A stretch of 64,000 bases of DNA. It comes from Dendrobium chrysotoxum. Its lineage: Eukaryota > Streptophyta > Magnoliopsida > Asparagales > Orchidaceae. Position 1 is the first letter of the stretch. Each line of letters begins with the position of its first letter. The translations under genes were made by a program, and so were the position numbers. Shown piece by piece: positions 34,001 to 46,322 of this stretch. Under the pieces are notes generated by a model that searched no databases, had not been told where the DNA came from, and worked only from the letters and a program-made list of their open reading frames with translations. The stretch covers positions 84,571,528-84,635,527 of the forward strand of contig CM034312.1 in the NCBI GenBank assembly GCA_019925795.1. The letters are read 5' to 3'.

Positions 34001-37000
34001 AGATAGTGTTAGACTTTGATGTTGAGATGGTTTTAAAATGTCTGTCATAAAGGCATCAAACATCGATGTTGAGATGATGTTGGGTATTGTGTGAAACCGA
34101 AGTCACGAGCTGTCAAGGAGAAATGAAATGAGAATATTCGATGAATGGGGAATTGAGTACGAGCGATTGATTTGGTGTTGTGAAGAAGAAATGAGATATT
34201 TAATTTTTATTATTTAAATAAACAAAAATTTTAAATACAAGATTATATTTAAAAAAATTTAAATACAAGATTATATTTTAAAAAAATTCATAAAATATTT
34301 AAGATAGGCGTGTCAGACACATGTGTCCAATTTGTATTTAATATTTTTTTATCAAACACATTTTCGACGTGTCCGACACTTGTCGGAGGTGTCAAACACG
34401 TGTTGTGTCAGATACGTGTCGAACACTACACGTCTCTTTCAGGATAAGTGTCGGTGCATCATACTACCTACATACCCAAAGCGACAGATTAATATTCAAT
34501 TATTTAGGAATCAAACTGAATCATAGCTCGTTTACAAGAGTTTGCATTTCTTGCATACATCTTCAATGCGGGATGGCCCCCATTGCAAAGTAGAGCTCAT
34601 TACCCTTCTTAATTTTGGCATCTTAGATTTGCTTGCTTTTGGCATGTGCAAGATAGTTTCCCAAAAGATTTTCATCTTTGGACGCATATAAGAATTGCAA
34701 TTTGCAGATCCAATCTTCTGCTTTCTATGCATTTTTCCCCTTGATAAGTCACATCTAAGGTGTTGTTTTGATGTTGGCGGCATGCTTTTGATACAACTAA
34801 TGACGCCATTTATTGTATACAAACTATGTTCGCTTTCTTATGTTTTGGAAGTAGGGGTGTAAGTGAGCTGAGCCGGCTCGAACTAAACTCAATAACAAGC
34901 TCGCGAGTCGAGCTTGATAAAACTTGGCTCGTCGGCTAGCGAGCTCAGCTCGATTGAGTTTATATTTAAAAAATATATAAAAAGTTCTATTATTTATAAA
35001 AAAATTGTTGTATGCAGCCGAAAAAACTACAAAACTTTAATTCCATTTAATGCAATTAATGCAAGCAGCTGCTAGCTACTATTTTTTTGTGAAAGCAGCT
35101 GCTGTGTTTTCAAAAAAAACATTCATTAATTTTTTTTTAAAACATGCTCATGCTCTTCTCCCAATAAAAAAAAGCATGCACTTCATTTCAACAGCCTTCT
35201 TCTCCAATAGAAGGCTAAGCTCATCAATGTTTCTCCCAGGATCCCGAGTTTGACCCCAGTGTAACTCCGACAATCATGCCTCCTTACTTCCTCCATCCTC
35301 CGGTGAGCAAAACTCACAAGTTAGTGTCCCAAATTCGACTCCCAACCTCCTCCTCCGGCTCCGGCAAGCCAAGCTCACAAGTAAAGCTCGAGCCCACTAC
35401 AACTCCAGCGAGCCAAGTTCGAGCTCACCATATGAGCTTGATTCGAGCTCGAGTTAGAGCTTGTCTCTGACTTGACGATTCAAGCTTAAGCTAGCCCAAA
35501 CTCAAGCTTGACTCGACTCGTTTACACCCCTAGTTAGAAGTCTCAGTGACTTAGTATTAGGGCACCATGTGTCCCTTGTCAACCTCTGTTCAATCTAACT
35601 TTTAATGATGGTCTACATGGTTTATCAAGTTGATCATTTCAAGCTTTCAACTACTGATTTTACTTTTGTGAGTTTCTTAATATTCCATCCATGGATGCAA
35701 TGTGGACAAGTCAACTTTCTTATCGGGTATTGCTCCACTCAAAAAGAATATGTTATCATCCTACCACCAAAAAATACCTTAATTAAAAAAAATGTCACAT
35801 TTGATGTTATCATCCTACTGAAATACAAGTTTGATGAAATCTCTATATTTTATCTTAATATAACTACAACACAAACTCCAATAAATCCATCAACTCCAAT
35901 AAATAAGTCTATACAACTATACAAGAAGGAATAAGCTCAACAAAACCCTCAAGCAAATTTAAGACTCAGAACCATTATCAAGTAACAATGATCAACACAT
36001 CACTACAAATTTTCCTTTGTGTCCCATCTCACAATACACATCTTTTTAAAATTTATCTCCTACCCAAAGCCTTCCTTACAAATATTAGTTCTAATTCCAT
36101 TATAATACCAAGGTACTTGAAAGTAAAAAAATTAAAAGAATACCATGAGAAAAAAAATGAATGCTTGAAAAAAAATAACACTTAGGAGATCTTTGAACCA
36201 CCAAGAGGGAAGAAAATTAGAAGATGCAAATGATTTTTTTTTGTAAATATAAAGCATATCGAAGCTTGGAACAGCATAAAGCAACATTAGCAGTCAAATG
36301 ATATACTCAATCTTATGGAGTTCACTATTAAAAAACTTCTACTTTTATTGTGAAAATGAATATAATAAATATCTTAATTTTTTTTGCAGTCAATCGTGAC
36401 TAATCCATGCAACGAAACGATATGAAAACTGTTTTGCCGTATGGGGATATTGAAGAAGTTCATATGGATCCACCAGCTAGATTTGATACTTCAAAGAACA
36501 AACTGTGCAAAGTAAGGAAAAAGCTCTGTAAAAACAATCTATAATAGCATGGTTTAATAGATTCACAAAATCATAAATGAAGCTAGATACAAACAAAACC
36601 AAGGAGATCATACGCTCTTCATAAAATACTCAACATATTTTACAATCTCAAATCTCATCATATATGTTGAGAATATAATGTTAAATAATGACAAAAATTG
36701 AAAAATGAGTCTCTCAAAAAAAGCATGTGAAGAATTTGATATCAAAGAGTTTGACAAACTCAAATACTTCTTATAAATTAAAGTTGCTTAATCAAAATAA
36801 GGAACACTCCTCTCTCAACAAAAATATGTTATAGATCTACTGAAAAAAATGATTAACTGCAAACTTTGTAAAACTTTAATTGAACAAAGTCAAAATTTTG
36901 ACACAGATGAAGAAGAAAAAGAAGTAAACATGAGATAATATCAAAGATTAGTAGGAAAAATGATCAACCTATCTCACACATGCGAAGACATCACATTTGC

Positions 37001-40000
37001 ACAATTCATGCACAAAACCAAAGAGTCTTACCTTCAAATTGCTTATCGAATTCTCAAATACCTTAAATCAACTCTTGGTAAGTGAATTATCTACAAAAAG
37101 TTGAATAATTTATGTATACTAATGCAAACTATAAATGATCACAAGTGGATAGAAGATCCACAACTAGATACCATATATTTTTTTGAGAAAATCTCAAAAC
37201 ATAGTGGAGCAAGGAATAACCTGTTATTTTAGGATCTAGCATTATGTTTAAATTTAGTATCATTGTCCAAGGAATTTACGGGCTTATATAAATCAAAATC
37301 ATTTTGGAAGATTTAAAAATTAAATATAAAGTGTCAATGAATATATATCGTGACAATAAATATGCCATCAACATTTCCATATTACAGTACAATATAATCG
37401 TACTAAGCATGAGAAGATAGAAATTTCTTAAAATAAAAATTGTAAGCGGGTTGATCTGCACTCTATGTGGGACAATAGGAAATCCACTTATATGTATTTT
37501 CACCAAAAGACTCTACAACCCCAAGTTCAAAAATATTGCAAGCAAATTTAGAATAGTAGATTTATACCAGTAAGCTCGAGAGGGGGTGTTCAAGGATCAT
37601 GAAACCCACAAGTTAATCAATCTTGATAAGGATCCTTGAGCATATGGATTAAGGGTTCTAACAGTTAGATTAATCATCTTATAGCCCTTGGATTGCAATC
37701 CGTGTGCATCATATTCCTATTCTAGCAGCTTGCCCCTCTTGGGGACTTTTTTTTCTTTTTTATAAATAGCTTTGATTTATTTTAATTAAAAGCCTTTGAA
37801 GAAACATATAAATACTTTCACACTTTATATAGAATCAGGCAATAAAATTCAAAGAAATTCTTTCTCGTTTATTTCACTACTCTACAATTAAAACCTAAAA
37901 AGTCAAAAAAAGTAAAAGTGTGAATTCTGATAGAAATAAAATCAATTAAAAGAATGAGGGCTTTGATGTAAATTTTTTAAAAGAAAATTATCATGTTCAT
38001 ATCATTGAATTCCAACAATAGTGTTATTTGAAGGAGCATTTTGTACAAGCTCTCCATTCAATTCTGCAAATATAATGTTTTCCTATTCATAGATTCAACA
38101 TAAGCATAAGAGTGAATTTTGATGAAAAATACTGGTTCTAATGATTTCAAGGCAATCACCAAGATAGCAACTCATCTTTATTCATGAAAAAAGGAGCTCA
38201 CAATACTTAACACATGAAATTTCAAACCCACCATATTAAGAACAACCTAGGTATGCACAACATATTTTCTGTGTACAGATAAGTCATTGCATAATTTAAC
38301 GGAACTAATTGTCGTCTATTGCCAAAGAGGAAATCCATATGAATAATTTAGCAACAGCTATCAAATAAAATTGTGATAAAAAACTAAGAGAATGAATAAT
38401 AACCGATCCACTATTGTAACTTCAAACAAACAATCATGATATGAAAAGAAACTCCTGAATCCTCAACATTTGTCCAACAACAAAAAATTATCAATGGTAA
38501 GAACTCAGTGCACGTAAGAAAAGTTTAAGCATACAAAAAGGCTCTCAAGGTTCAAGATTATCAATATAAAACAGTATTTCACCTTCTACAAACAGAAGCA
38601 ACCAGGTTTGCAGAGAAGTCTCTAAGCTCCCAATGATTATCTGCAAGTCTATTCCCTAACCTTTTAGCAACAATGCATGTTATCATCGAAGGCATCAGCT
38701 GATGAAGCTGCAGTGTAAAAATAAATATATCCCATCAGTATCGTACGATAAATAGAAATACCAACATATATAGATGAAACCCATCAATATCATCTTGTTC
38801 TAACATGACAGTGCAACTTATCTCGACAAAATTGTGCAGCCAAAAAACGGGTATTTTCCATATAGAAGAAGATAGCAAAACCAGTATAAAGCATGCAAAT
38901 AATTTTAAGGTTGAAATGACAAATTCCAACCCAAACAACAGGAATTCTCCATTGACCTAGTTATTTTTTGAACCCTACTAACTCAACTTGCCCTCAAGCA
39001 TCCCACCAACACATGCACAAAAGACCCCTCAAAACCTCCATCCGCATCAAAGCTAAACCATGAAAGTACACAATCCTATGCTCCTCACAAACCTCTGAGA
39101 TAGGCCACCATACTGCTTCCAAATAGAGGAGAGAGAATGAAGGTGTTGGAGAAGAGGTCTGTTGTCCAAGTTTAATTGCTCTAAGCATATCGCTAAGTTG
39201 TTCACAGGGTGGGGGTGGGGATTAGGCTGTTTTTAGCAGGGTAGTAGTATTATGTACTTGATATTTTGGAAATGATAAATCTTTCAACAGGTATGAGAGA
39301 AGTTTACTTTAAGTTTCATCATCAGCAACAAGCAACTTACATAAGGCTCAATGTGTATGTGTGGATTGCGAAGAAGGCTTCGTGCAACACGCATTAAAGC
39401 AAAAAGGATGGGAAGATCATTTAAACTTCGGGATACCTGTACATTTCAAGAATCATTAAATGGTAGCGTCAACTTTAGTTTATGGAAGCAATTGACTAGC
39501 AAAAGAAGCTTTTACCTCATCTGCAATGAAATAAGAAAAATAGGGGACTAATGGGTGGAGCCCCGAATCAGTGGACAAACTTGCCAATGCTTCTTTGAAA
39601 AGGGCAGATTCAGACTTGCTGATGGTTAGCTCCGTTATCTTATCAAAGTATAGCTTAAATACAAAGGAATTAACATAATCAGAAGCTTACCTTAAGACCG
39701 CTGTTTTGATACTTCATCAAAGATTGAAACCAAGCACTGATAATCTGATATTAAAACTGAAATATTACCTGAAGTTCTCTAGAAAGAACATGCTTAACTG
39801 GAAGCCTAATATCAACAGGTAGTCCATCATCTTTTCCATGTTCCAACTTCCTACTCTCTAGTGGAGGAAGAATTACTGGGAAGTATTACGATGGTAAACC
39901 ACATAAGAATTAGGAACTCATATTCAGGTTATGAAAAGTGAAAGATTGAGTATTAGAGGAAATGTCTAGATCAGACACAGAAATAATCATCATAGCTAAG

Positions 40001-41211
40001 CTAAACAAGTTCTTTTGTGGAGCGAAAATCATAACATGAAAACCCCGTATGAACAAAATCTTATGGTAAATCAGCAATCTCTTTCTTTTCCTATACATAT
40101 ATGCCATAGAATAACACAAATCTGATCAAGCCAAGAACAACATTAGTGGTGATCAGCGAATAAAGAAATGTACGAAATCAATCAAAGATGATCGGATTAC
40201 AATCGACATTGCTTGAATATCTTTCGATTCGTCAAACAATCCATGACATCGTGCAAACATGTTCGAAACGTCACAATCGTAGTTGAAATTTTATAATCAT
40301 GTCCATTTTTCAAAATGAAATGCACTGAGGTATCCAATGCATTGGAATTACAAGAAGAGGCTCTGACAATAGATTTAATAGAACTCGATGAAAACAACGG
40401 ACAACAAACATATCATTGCACAAGTAAGGTTAGAAAAGTCACAATTGCAATAAAATTTGACAAATTTTCATCCATTCCACGAAATGGACAACGCTGATGT
40501 GTCTGAAATGTCAAAAATACCTATAATAGACAAGCATTTGCCCCATGCATTGCACAAAAGCAAAATGCAATATTGCCTATGCACAAGGTGATGCATGAAC
40601 GGCAAAAATTGCAAAGAGAATCGACATCCTTTTATAAAATCTCCATTCTTAAAAAATAAAATTGTAATTATACAACAACAACAACAAGCTTTTATCCCAC
40701 TATATGGGGTCGGCTACATGAATCCTTTTTTCTCCATTGTGTCATGTTAAGAGTCAAATTCTCATCTAAATCTAATAAAGAAAGGTCATTTCTAATATTT
40801 TCTAACCAAATCTTTTTAGGTCTACCTCTACCTTTCTTAACATAAGACAAATTTAATGCATCTACTTTCCTAACTGGGTCATCGGAAGGCCGTTGTTTTA
40901 TGTGACCAAACCATCTAAGGCGACTCTCTCTAATCCTATCTTCCACTGGAGCTACTCTAACCTTTTCACGTATATGCTCATTTCGTATCCTATCTCTAAG
41001 AGTAAAGCCACTCATCCACCTGAGCATCCTCATCTCTACAACACTTAACTTAAAATTGTAATTATAATTGTATAAGAAAATAATAATAAATTTATTATTA
41101 TTTATTAGGTTAAATATTTTGTTCAAAATTATTTCTATTGCATAATTAAATTAACTTATTTTTTAAAAAAATTTATTATTATGATTATTAAATTAATATC
41201 AATATATTCTT

Positions 41212-41276
<65 letters not shown>

Positions 41277-44200
41277 CATACATACATACACATTAAGATG
41301 TATTTTATTAAACTATCTTGTCAATTCCTCCCAACTCAAGGTGTAAGTGACCTAAGTTGGCTAGTGAACCAACTCAAACTTGACTTCTTAATGAGCTCAT
41401 GAGTTAAGCTTATCAAGCTATGAGTTTGAGCTTGAGACTATACACAAGCTCATATATTGTAAGAGCTCAAGCTTGAGCTCAACCTAGTTTAGCTCATAAA
41501 CTTGTTGAGCCGCTCATTTAATTTAAAATTTATTTCAAAAAAATATAATAAAATATATTAAATATTTTTAATTATTTATTGAGCCAAGCTCAAGCTTTCC
41601 AAACAAGCTTGAGTAATTGAGCATAGCTCAAGCTTACTAATTTTTTAACAGCCGAATTCGAGCTCAATAAATGAGCTCAAATTTGAGTTTGAGTTTAGTA
41701 AGAATTAAACGAGTTTAGATCGATTGGGCAGATACTCCCATTCGCTTTGTCTCTCTACCTCAATTCCTCTCTTTGTCACTCTCCATATCTCTCCATCTCT
41801 CTTTCACTCTAATTCTAACCCTTCCTCGTTATGTCTAAAAAAATAAAAAGAAAAATATTAAAAAAAGAAAGAAAAAAGAGAAAGAGAGTTAAAAAAGATA
41901 AAGAGTTATGTGTCTCATTTCTTGCTATGAACTCATCTCATAGCCAACAATCTTCTTGCTCCTCCCGCAAAGGTAAAAATGCAAGAAAATAGCAGCAATA
42001 ATTTAACTATTTGTGTGTATTGTTCTAACGTGGCAGGAAAATTGCAAAACTTGAGCACTCATGTGCATTATTCCAACGAAACAGGAAAATTTCAACAATG
42101 TAGTCACACATATTGTTCCAATGCGACAAGGAAAACCTTGTGTACATTTTCATGCAAGTATTGAAGGCTTCTGTACACTTTCTTAATCATGGTGCGTTTA
42201 AAAACTCTAGTCACAATATCTCTTGACAATGATCACGCATACTTTTTCAAGCGTGATGGGAAGGCCTAGCACTCTCCATAGATGACCCCTACGTAGAGCA
42301 AATGCTAAGAGGCTGCCAAAATGAAATTTAAACTGAACTAAATTAAAATGAACATTTAGACATAAACACAACACAAAATGAAAATTAATGGAATACAAAA
42401 AACAAAAAAAAACATAATGTAATTACAAACAAGGAGTTCAAACGAAACTTTAAACGAATGCACAAGAAAATAATGATGGCTTAAGAAACTCACGTACAGA
42501 CAAAACAGAACTTCCTTGCTCCAACAAAACCTACCGAATTCTCAAAATCTTACGGTAAATAAAAACTTGAATGATGGGGTTAAATAAAAATATGGTCCCT
42601 ATTTATAAATTAAAAAAAAAAACAAAAAAGAGAGAGAAAGAGAAATAATTCTTCATATGTAATCCATTTCATTAGAATGTGAAAATTATGATATCTATAT
42701 CGCATTTTGTCTTAGCATTCTCATTTATAAAGAATCGCATAATTCTTCATATGAAATCCATTTCATTAGAATGTGAAAATAATAATATCCTTATCACACT
42801 TTGTCATAAACCCCTTTTATAAAGAGAGAAATCGTTTCTCCTCTAAAGTTCAACCCATTAAAATGTAAAGATAGCGATGCATTTGAAGCCGTGATAAGAT
42901 TCCAATTTGTGAATTTCAACATCGGATCTACAACAAGTATATAAAGCGACCAGAAGGTGATCTTTTTAAAGCCAAAAACGAAATATTACAGTCATCTAAT
43001 AATCAAATATTCACGCATGTAACAAATTTCATATACAATGCTTCGAATATCATGCTAATATACAATGCAAAAATCAGCAAATGAATTGTGCAAAAACACC
43101 AAAAAATATGATGCAATTCAAGAGATGTGTCAATTTGCTACAATTAAATTTCGCATGTACTCTGGCAAATGTGCTAAATGCTTGAATTTAATGTTTAAGG
43201 ATGCTATGCGAACTATAAGTAAAAAACGAACTTAAACTTCCCCTATTTCAAGAACCACACAATTGCTTAAAAGAATCTTACAATCACTTTTAAAACTGTG
43301 CAATCTCTCTTTTTCAAGATCAAAACCATCCATATAATGCATAATGTTCATGAGCGAGCTAGGTTACCTATGGTGTAATGTCATAAGTCCCACACCTCAA
43401 ATCTGATCCTCCATGTCACAAAGGTTGGAGTTGATAATAATTAAACCCAATGAACCTGATTCTCTGCTAGCAATTGACCAAAGAAAACAAGGTTCATAGT
43501 GGCAAATTACAATTATTCAAACACACCGATGTGGCCTCATTGATAAAAAATCTTAACCAAATGTGGACTCTATTTTCAAAATGCTCTCAAATCCCAAAAT
43601 ACATTATAATAGGCCTAAATTTTTAAAAATTTATAAAAATACAAAAAAAATTATATTCAAACAAATCTACCGCTTTCAAGCATAAAGAAACAATCATACA
43701 CCTCTCATTATAGCTTGCAAAGGGGGATAAATTCATGATTAACCTCACCTCAGAAATGGTTAATATCATATTGAGCGTATTACTATGGTCACTCTCAAAA
43801 GATCTCACATAGTGAGGACATGGCACAGGTCCTCTAAGAGAGTAATTTTCCATCAAATGAAGCCAAATAATGGTTATGACCATATCCCTCTAACCAAATA
43901 GTTTTGCACAAAAATGATACTATTCAATTATAATCATTATTTGAACCCGCAAGTTCCCAATGGCTTAGCCTCCTTGAGTAGTAAACTACAGAGTGTAATT
44001 AATAAGGTATAAAGTCCTCTGTTGGCTAAAATTAACTTAAAATTACCCTCTTAGATAAGAATCTATCTCAAGTCTATCAGGTCCGCTTAGACAATATAAC
44101 CCATTGATGATGATAAGATTCATTCAATCAAGTTGGGTGGATAACATCCACTGACTAAGTAGATTAAGGTCCACAGCGACCCCGGACAACAAAATCATGA

Positions 44201-45992
44201 ATCTTGATTAAATTTGTCATCATTCCCTTCATTATCCACTTTTAAATTAACGATGATAATTTTTTCTACCATAAAATAAAAATTATAGCTACTATAAGCC
44301 AAGCATTTAATATATATCAACTATCCTTAATCGAAAATTCTCTTTCACCACCGAGTAGGGTAATTAAACACAGGGGCTTGCGCCTATGGAAAACGAATAA
44401 CCGGATCATAAAATTCTAGTGCAACAAGGGCGAAATATTAAGGTAATGTTTTAACTGCAATCTAATCTATCTTTTAAAAATTAACCTGGAACCAAAAACT
44501 CTCTTAAAAGAGAGAAGTGCAAATTTTTAAATCCCACAATTGCTAACATTTGAACCTTAGACCTCTACTTTTAAGGTTAAAGGCCATAGCACTCACCTAA
44601 ATGATTTGTGGTATTATTCTATCAAAAGCAAATACAACAATAGAGGGATGCTATGTAGCTTAAGGCAATAAGCAACAATAATGGAAAGGAATGAGGCACT
44701 CTCCACTAACACAATAGAGCCTACCATCAAAAGGAACATTTTCTGGAATTGCAGGTTGCACCCCTTCAATAGCCAACCAGTGGGCCACTACAGCAGTATC
44801 AAGAGGGGCTTTAGGTAACGGTGCTTCAACCACCTATCATCAACAGAACAAATAAATTAACAAGCATATAGCAAAGAAAAACAATTGCTGTGTTACCAAA
44901 CTTGAAAATAATCATGGTAGATGTAACTGTACATCTTTGAAGTCTAAGTCTTTATCATCAATGTAGAACAGATCCTTATGACCCACAGCCCTTTTGAACC
45001 TCAATGGATCCCCAGTTGCAAACCCATAAAGCGGCTGTCAAAAATATAAGCATTAAGCAAGAGATAACAATTAAAGGGCCATAGAATACTTTGCAGATAA
45101 CTTGTTAAGAGAATTCGAAGGAAAAAAAAAAGTCAAATTCATCCTCAAACCAGTCAATTCCAGAAGCTTGAACTATATGAGGATCTTAGGCGAGCTCACA
45201 TGAATACAACCCATGAATGTGTTAATTTGGCAACTTTGCAAACAACAGAATATAAACACGAGCTGAAAACACCTATATACACAACATCAACAAAATTTTT
45301 CAACTCCTATCAATCAACCTTACCCTGGCACTCTTAAAAGAAAGCATGTGCATCAGAAAACTTGAATTTTAAGAAAATGAAACAAAGAAAGAAAAAATAA
45401 CCAATTAAAAACGTGAGAGAGACAGAAAGCGAAGTCGCGCAGACAACCAAACAAGAACTTTCAAGTGCAGTTCTTGGTATTAAGTTGAGAGTACGAAGAA
45501 AAGTACCAAAACCTAAATCAACTAGGACAGGCCACAGCTAGCAGCTTGATACCAAAGAAGCCACAAAAGAAGGAAAAAAAATGCTAAATTTGAAATCTTT
45601 AAAAAGATGCGATAATAAAACTCCTAATTTTCGGAGTCTAGTAAAAAATATCATCGAGCAAACTCAATACTCCAACAGAAACCACAAACCTCCACATTCC
45701 TCAGGCTAAGAGCGCTATCCACATCGTCCGCCGTCAACACAGTCCGTTTCGAGTGTCGCATACACTTGATCGCCTCCTGTTCTCCCACACCAAAGTTCGC
45801 AAGTCAATCAATCAACCCCTCCAAAGGAATAGAATTCCACGAACAACAAATTTAATATTTAAAAACCTGCATTATCTCGCGGAGGCGATATTCAACGTCG
45901 GGGGCGAGGGCAAGGGCAACATCAGAGGAGAGATTGGCGATGCCTATGCTCTGCGCGATAACCTCAATGGTTTCCTTCGGCACGATACTCAT
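28038..45992 (-). CDS. TAF6: TAF6, TFIID/SAGA subunit (12 exons, 548 aa)
   Basis: TBP-associated factor 6, a histone-fold partner of TAF9 in the general transcription factor TFIID. Exons from the start: 45867-45992, 45690-45776, 44933-45034, 44725-44833, 39769-39875, 39516-39653, 39341-39436, 38583-38707, 31901-32033, 31697-31822, 31478-31589, 28038-28423. All junctions are GT..AG, phases close, 1647 nt. Residues 1-71 are the histone fold (MSIVPKETIEVIAQSIGI, APDVEYRLREI, LTADDVDSAL). Residues about 160-395 are the conserved HEAT-type middle/C-domain (LPVKHVLSRELQLYF, GLHPLVPYFSYFI, ALTQHYGAIRGLAALG, LEPEM). The tail is low-complexity and ends WKEDLDAGYLL..VEMNVFL, as in plant TAF6. The length is within one residue of the Arabidopsis protein as I recall it. 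An open frame extends 78 codons upstream of the chosen ATG; I chose MSIVPKE because the family starts there. Introns 4, 8 and 11 carry transposons. Confidence 0.96.
28702..28822. mobile_element. Tourist-like MITE, copy C
   Basis: About 121 bp with tips GGTTTTGTTTGGGACGAC and GCCGTACCAAATAAAGCC and TTA on both sides. The AGTACAAAAATTAAA centre matches copy A. It lies in TAF6 intron 11. Confidence 0.82.
29431..30103 (-). mobile_element. RTE-type LINE, 5'-truncated, in TAF6 intron 11
   Basis: The minus strand encodes the last 186 residues of a non-LTR reverse transcriptase ORF: FRYLGSIVQSDGEID, LYGAECWPLKEKHN, RMLRWMSGFTLRDRIRNE, RLRWFGHIKRRP and KGRGRPKKSW. The frame is open throughout. The 3' end is GGGGTCGGCTACATGAATCC (complement at about 29475-29494) followed by a (GTT)n tail, the hallmark of this plant RTE group. 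The 5' end lies near 30110. No clear target duplication was found. Confidence 0.88.
33542..34463. mobile_element. Non-autonomous TIR element with 8-bp duplication
   Basis: The ends are CTATGATGCACAGACACG and, complemented, TATGATGCACCGACACTT. The duplication CTACCTAC is at 33534-33541 and 34464-34471. Sub-terminal sequence is full of GACACGG/CGTGTC words on both sides, extending the inverted repeat. The middle (about 33760-34090) is a diverged minisatellite of CATCGATGTTGAGATGG-like units. No transposase is present. An 8-bp duplication fits hAT-type transposition; this is inference. Confidence 0.72.
34854..35531. mobile_element. TIR element with TAGGGGTGTAA / TTTACACCCCTA ends
   Basis: It begins TAGGGGTGTAAGTGAGC and ends GACTCGTTTACACCCCTA. 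Both flanks inward are rich in GAGCTCGAGC words that can pair. Flanks TTGGAAG and TTAGAAG may be a target duplication with one change. It is non-coding and lies in TAF6 intron 8. Related tracts are at 3063, 41340 and 50500. Confidence 0.65.
35600..38017 (+). mobile_element. Heavily decayed Ty1/copia element with 3' LTR
   Basis: Plus-strand fragments in several frames follow copia pol order. They are the end of the integrase (a FLIGYCSTQKEYVII..VTFDV block, about 35700-35810), RT (LPYGDIEEVHMDPPARF near 36430-36485, NKLCKV.KKL) and the RNase H-proximal part (LVGKMINLSHTCEDITFA near 36940-37000, RILKYLKSTLGK). Stops and frame changes are many. A polypurine tract GAGAGGGGG precedes the LTR at 37587. 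No 5' LTR is present. It lies antisense in TAF6 intron 8. Confidence 0.75.
37587..38017 (+). repeat. 3' LTR of the decayed copia element
   Basis: It begins TGTTCAAGGATCATG directly after the purine tract and ends TTCCAACA, the canonical TG..CA limits. About 431 bp. It contains a TATAAATA-like segment near 37771. Confidence 0.65.
40673..41051 (-). mobile_element. RTE-type LINE, 379 bp, with 15-bp target duplication
   Basis: The minus strand encodes RMLRWMSGFTLRDRIRNE, RLRWFGHIKQRP and KGRGRPKKIW, ending in GGGGTCGGCTACATGAATCC-like sequence (complement near 40707-40728) and a (GTTGTT) tail. The duplication AAAATTGTAATTATA lies at 40658-40672 and 41052-41066, exactly outside the element. It is the same family as the copy at 29431. 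It is 5'-truncated and lies in TAF6 intron 4. Confidence 0.93.
41217..41274. repeat. Compound (TA)n(TG)n microsatellite
   Basis: About 14 TA followed directly by about 14 TG dinucleotides in TAF6 intron 4. Confidence 0.92.
41340..41720. repeat. Diverged relative of the GGGTGTAA TIR repeat
   Basis: It starts AAGGTGTAAGTGACC and is filled with GAGCTCAAGCTTGAGC words, as in the element at 34854. The far end is not recognisable. TAF6 intron 4. Confidence 0.45.
41740..44340 (-). repeat. Three-copy unclassified repeat, copy C (inverted)
   Basis: Read on the minus strand it repeats the order of copy B. It has a CTACTTAGTCAGTGG..CCAACTTGA block (44170-44120), GGGTAATTTTAAGTTAATTTTAGCC (near 44050-44025), TGCCATGTCCTCACTATGTGAGATC (near 43825-43800), GTGTGGGACTTATGACATTAC (near 43400-43375), and a GAGA-rich end at 41830-41750. 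It is the longest copy, about 2.6 kb. Non-coding. Confidence 0.6.
42647..42870. repeat. Tandem repeat, period 94 bp, about 2.3 copies
   Basis: AATTCTTCATATG begins at 42647 and again at 42741. Both are followed by AATCCATTTCATTAGAATGTG. A third, diverged unit (CAACCCATTAAAATGTAAAG) follows. It is inside repeat copy C. Confidence 0.75.
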
Positions 45993-46322
45993 ATTTTCCA
46001 GGCTTGGAGATCCAGCCTTTCCTACTCTACTCTCGCAACTCTCGGCATTAGGAATCGCCGGTGAAGTTGGGCTCGAAGAGTTCGAGCTTATGCTCAGCGG
46101 ACAGAGCGCAAGATGTTCGACCTTATGCCCTGCCGCTAGATTTGGTTCGATCCGCATCCAAACACCGAAGTACAAACCAATCTTCAGTTCACCTTTCGTA
46201 GGATCAGCTATCGTCGTCTTTTTCACGGTGAATAGAACAGCGGTAATGTTAGCCCTTGACCCTCGATAAAAACAAGGGGCCAGACCCGACCCATATTATT
46301 ATACATATATTTTTATAACACT

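Noticed and set aside
33756..34019. 87-codon frame inside the TIR element
   Set aside because: It is built from diverged minisatellite units; no transposase motif.
41979..42164. Cysteine-rich 61-codon frame looking like a small secreted peptide
   Set aside because: No signal peptide, and it is part of repeat copy C with repeated YCSN-type DNA words.
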